64,000 nucleotides of DNA from Candidatus Gastranaerophilales bacterium. Lineage in GTDB: Bacteria; Cyanobacteriota; Vampirovibrionia; Gastranaerophilales; Gastranaerophilaceae. A program made the translations under genes and the position numbers. Shown piece by piece: positions 63,960-64,000 of the stretch (the stretch's first letter is position 1; every line of letters begins with the position of its first letter). The notes below the pieces were generated by a model that saw nothing but the letters and a program-made list of their open reading frames with translations, searched no databases and was not told where the DNA came from. Location: the NCBI GenBank assembly GCA_944327225.1, contig CALVGZ010000002.1, positions 84,579 to 148,578 of the forward strand, written 5' to 3'.

Positions 63960-64000
63960 AAGAAAAATTATACATAAAAAAAAGATATATAAACCATGTT

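Overview
The window is AT-rich, gene-dense bacterial chromosome. The cell has a two-membrane envelope: LptB/LptF, two TolC-like outer-membrane proteins, a MacA/MacB-type exporter, RseP, and a Lol-type lipobox protein. Peptidoglycan genes (MurC, MurB, Ddl, FtsQ) are also present. The gene mix includes an AMIN-domain protein, an NAGPA-like phosphodiester glycosidase, a methionine gamma-lyase-family protein, YajQ, and alanine/glycine-rich small proteins; one protein has an N-terminal 'ISPI...ISFKG' leader. Together with the very low GC, this suggests a non-photosynthetic cyanobacterial relative (Vampirovibrionia/Melainabacteria, order Gastranaerophilales, gut-associated). This is inferred from recognition of families; no 16S or phylogeny is available here.

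Layout. 0-9 kb: a group-2/3 sigma factor; a translationally coupled radical SAM plus secreted M16 peptidase pair; dnaA; then nadK-recN. 9-18 kb: amylomaltase, rpsU, yajQ, methionine gamma-lyase-like protein, fluoride channel, and a tolC-macA-macB operon. 18-30 kb: tRNA-Arg with a duplicated 3' end, an ankyrin-like protein, a single-chain helicase-nuclease, MATE and DMT transporters, a flavoredoxin-rubredoxin fusion with ogt, a second TolC-like protein, a lipoprotein and pnp. 30-39 kb: groES-groEL, followed by the accessory region. This holds a GC-rich structured repeat, REP/BIME-like palindromes around a GIY-YIG gene, an acyltransferase, and a HAD plus XRE segment between 64-bp direct repeats. 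A SulP transporter, two small Ala/Gly-rich proteins and a second GIY-YIG gene follow. 39-50 kb: dus, a large TPR protein, a degenerate PIG-L protein, prmC, hsp20, and the pyrH-frr-cdsA-rnc-rpe operon. 50-64 kb: envelope genes (GT2-murC-murB-ddl-ftsQ; rseP; AMIN protein; ribH; a pilin-like protein, phosphodiester glycosidase, lptF, lptB; a formyltransferase).

Most operons are packed with 1-35 nt overlaps, often ATGA start-stop junctions, so translational coupling is the rule. Recognisable promoters often carry an extended -10 (TGnTATAAT-like) rather than a good -35.

The most unusual feature is a GC-rich element found twice. One copy follows groEL. The other lies in frame inside rseP, between a tandem pair of 52-bp repeats. 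The two copies share a roughly 57-nt core containing a hairpin whose three variable base pairs have all changed in compensation. The second notable system is a family of GTCA-footed palindromes arranged head-to-head. One pair has its spacer replaced by a small GIY-YIG nuclease gene. Both look like small mobile elements; their mobility is inferred, not shown.
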